Assembly (NCBI GenBank): GCA_903897155.1
Contig: CAIUAO010000049.1
Coordinates: 1-50,165 of the forward strand
Direction: 5' to 3'
Length of the DNA: 50,165 nucleotides
DNA from: an uncultured Actinomycetes bacterium
Lineage (GTDB): Bacteria; Actinomycetota; Actinomycetes; Nanopelagicales; Nanopelagicaceae
Below the pieces are notes generated by a model, which did not search any database, was not told the origin of the DNA, and worked only from the letters and a program-made list of their open reading frames with translations. The position numbers and the translations under genes were made by a program. Of the stretch, positions 50,112 through 50,165 are shown one piece after another (the first letter of the stretch is position 1; the number at the start of each line of letters is the position of its first letter).

Positions 50112-50165
50112 TAGATGACTTCCTTTCCTGCAGCTATACCCAGGCTTTTTGATGAGAATCCAGAG
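50111..50165 (-). CDS. secD: SecD C-terminal end (partial)
   Basis: Only the last 17 codons (SGFSSKSLGIAAGKEVI) and a TAA stop that overlaps the secF ATG are inside the window. There is no domain to recognise, but the frame, the TAATG junction and the universal secD-secF order support the call. An AAGGAAG site for secF lies within these codons. Confidence 0.65.
   Translation of the reverse strand, partial: SGFSSKSLGIAAGKEVI

Noticed and set aside
1..50165. CRISPR array, insertion sequence, prophage, toxin-antitoxin or defence island
   Set aside because: No direct-repeat array, transposase, integrase or defence-gene motif was seen; all genes belong to core metabolism or conserved families, and composition looks even along the window.

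Overview
The window is a dense, streamlined stretch of an actinobacterial chromosome. Several things point to Actinobacteria: a mycothiol ligase gene (mshC), the actinobacteria-specific trio MSMEG_4193-type phosphatase / DUF3090 / SCO1664-type protein, an actinobacterial integration host factor (mIHF) next to guanylate kinase and rpoZ, a helicase-deficient PriA, a long-form HisG, an EF-P with a PGKGPAF loop, and the gene order secDF-relA ... hisS-aspS-alaS-ruvX-mltG-aro-efp-nusB-pyr-mIHF/gmk-rpoZ-coaBC-metK-priA-def-fmt-rsmB. Base composition looks low for the phylum (mid-40s % G+C by eye, not computed). Gaps are tiny, most junctions overlap, and no mobile DNA is visible. My inference is a freshwater acI-type actinobacterium (Nanopelagicales, Planktophila/Nanopelagicus-like). 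No 16S gene is present to confirm it.

Layout. 1-4036 (minus): MSMEG_4193-type phosphatase, DUF3090, SCO1664-type kinase-like protein, mshC, and the 5' part of metH. 4086-8262: aldo/keto reductase (+), M20 peptidase (-), tRNA-Leu(GAG), type II thymidine kinase and a zinc alcohol dehydrogenase (+). 8275-10648 (-): ABC ATPase, UppP phosphatase and DUF554 membrane protein. 10716-11665 (+): phosphoserine phosphatase split into a separate ACT protein and a catalytic protein. 11660-20993 (-): hisG, hisE, rpe, rsmB, fmt, def, priA, metK, coaBC, rpoZ. 21029-31554 (-): a complete UMP pathway operon pyrR-pyrB-pyrC-carA-carB-pyrK-pyrD-pyrF ending in a fused mIHF-guanylate kinase gene. 31665-38592 (-): nusB, efp, aroQ-aroB-aroK-aroC, a small prepilin peptidase, aroE, mltG, ruvX. 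38589-45301 (-): alaS, DUF948 protein, aspS, hisS, an MBL hydrolase. 45485-46816 (+): a DUF349 coiled-coil protein. 46820-50165 (-): relA/rel, secF and the last codons of secD. No gene-free stretch exceeds about 190 bases; the two largest (31555-31664 and 45302-45484) carry regulatory structures.

How the parts work together. The pyr operon makes UMP de novo from bicarbonate, glutamine and aspartate. It begins with a PyrR-binding-loop motif placed just before the pyrR ribosome binding site, so it is probably under translational feedback. The aro genes here supply shikimate-pathway steps 2-5 and 7. fmt, def, metK, efp, rsmB, alaS, aspS and hisS serve protein synthesis. rel, the fused Gmk and rpoZ link guanine nucleotides to the stringent response.

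The observations most worth following are: (i) the in-frame mIHF-Gmk fusion with a strong internal ribosome binding site and GTG codon exactly at the domain junction; (ii) the split, translationally coupled SerB; (iii) a recurrent TANNNT hexamer 6-7 bases before about a dozen start codons that mostly lack a Shine-Dalgarno, implying many leaderless mRNAs; (iv) the PyrR-binding loop; and (v) inverted repeats in the divergent 45302-45484 interval. I found no defence island, CRISPR array, prophage, insertion sequence or biosynthetic cluster.
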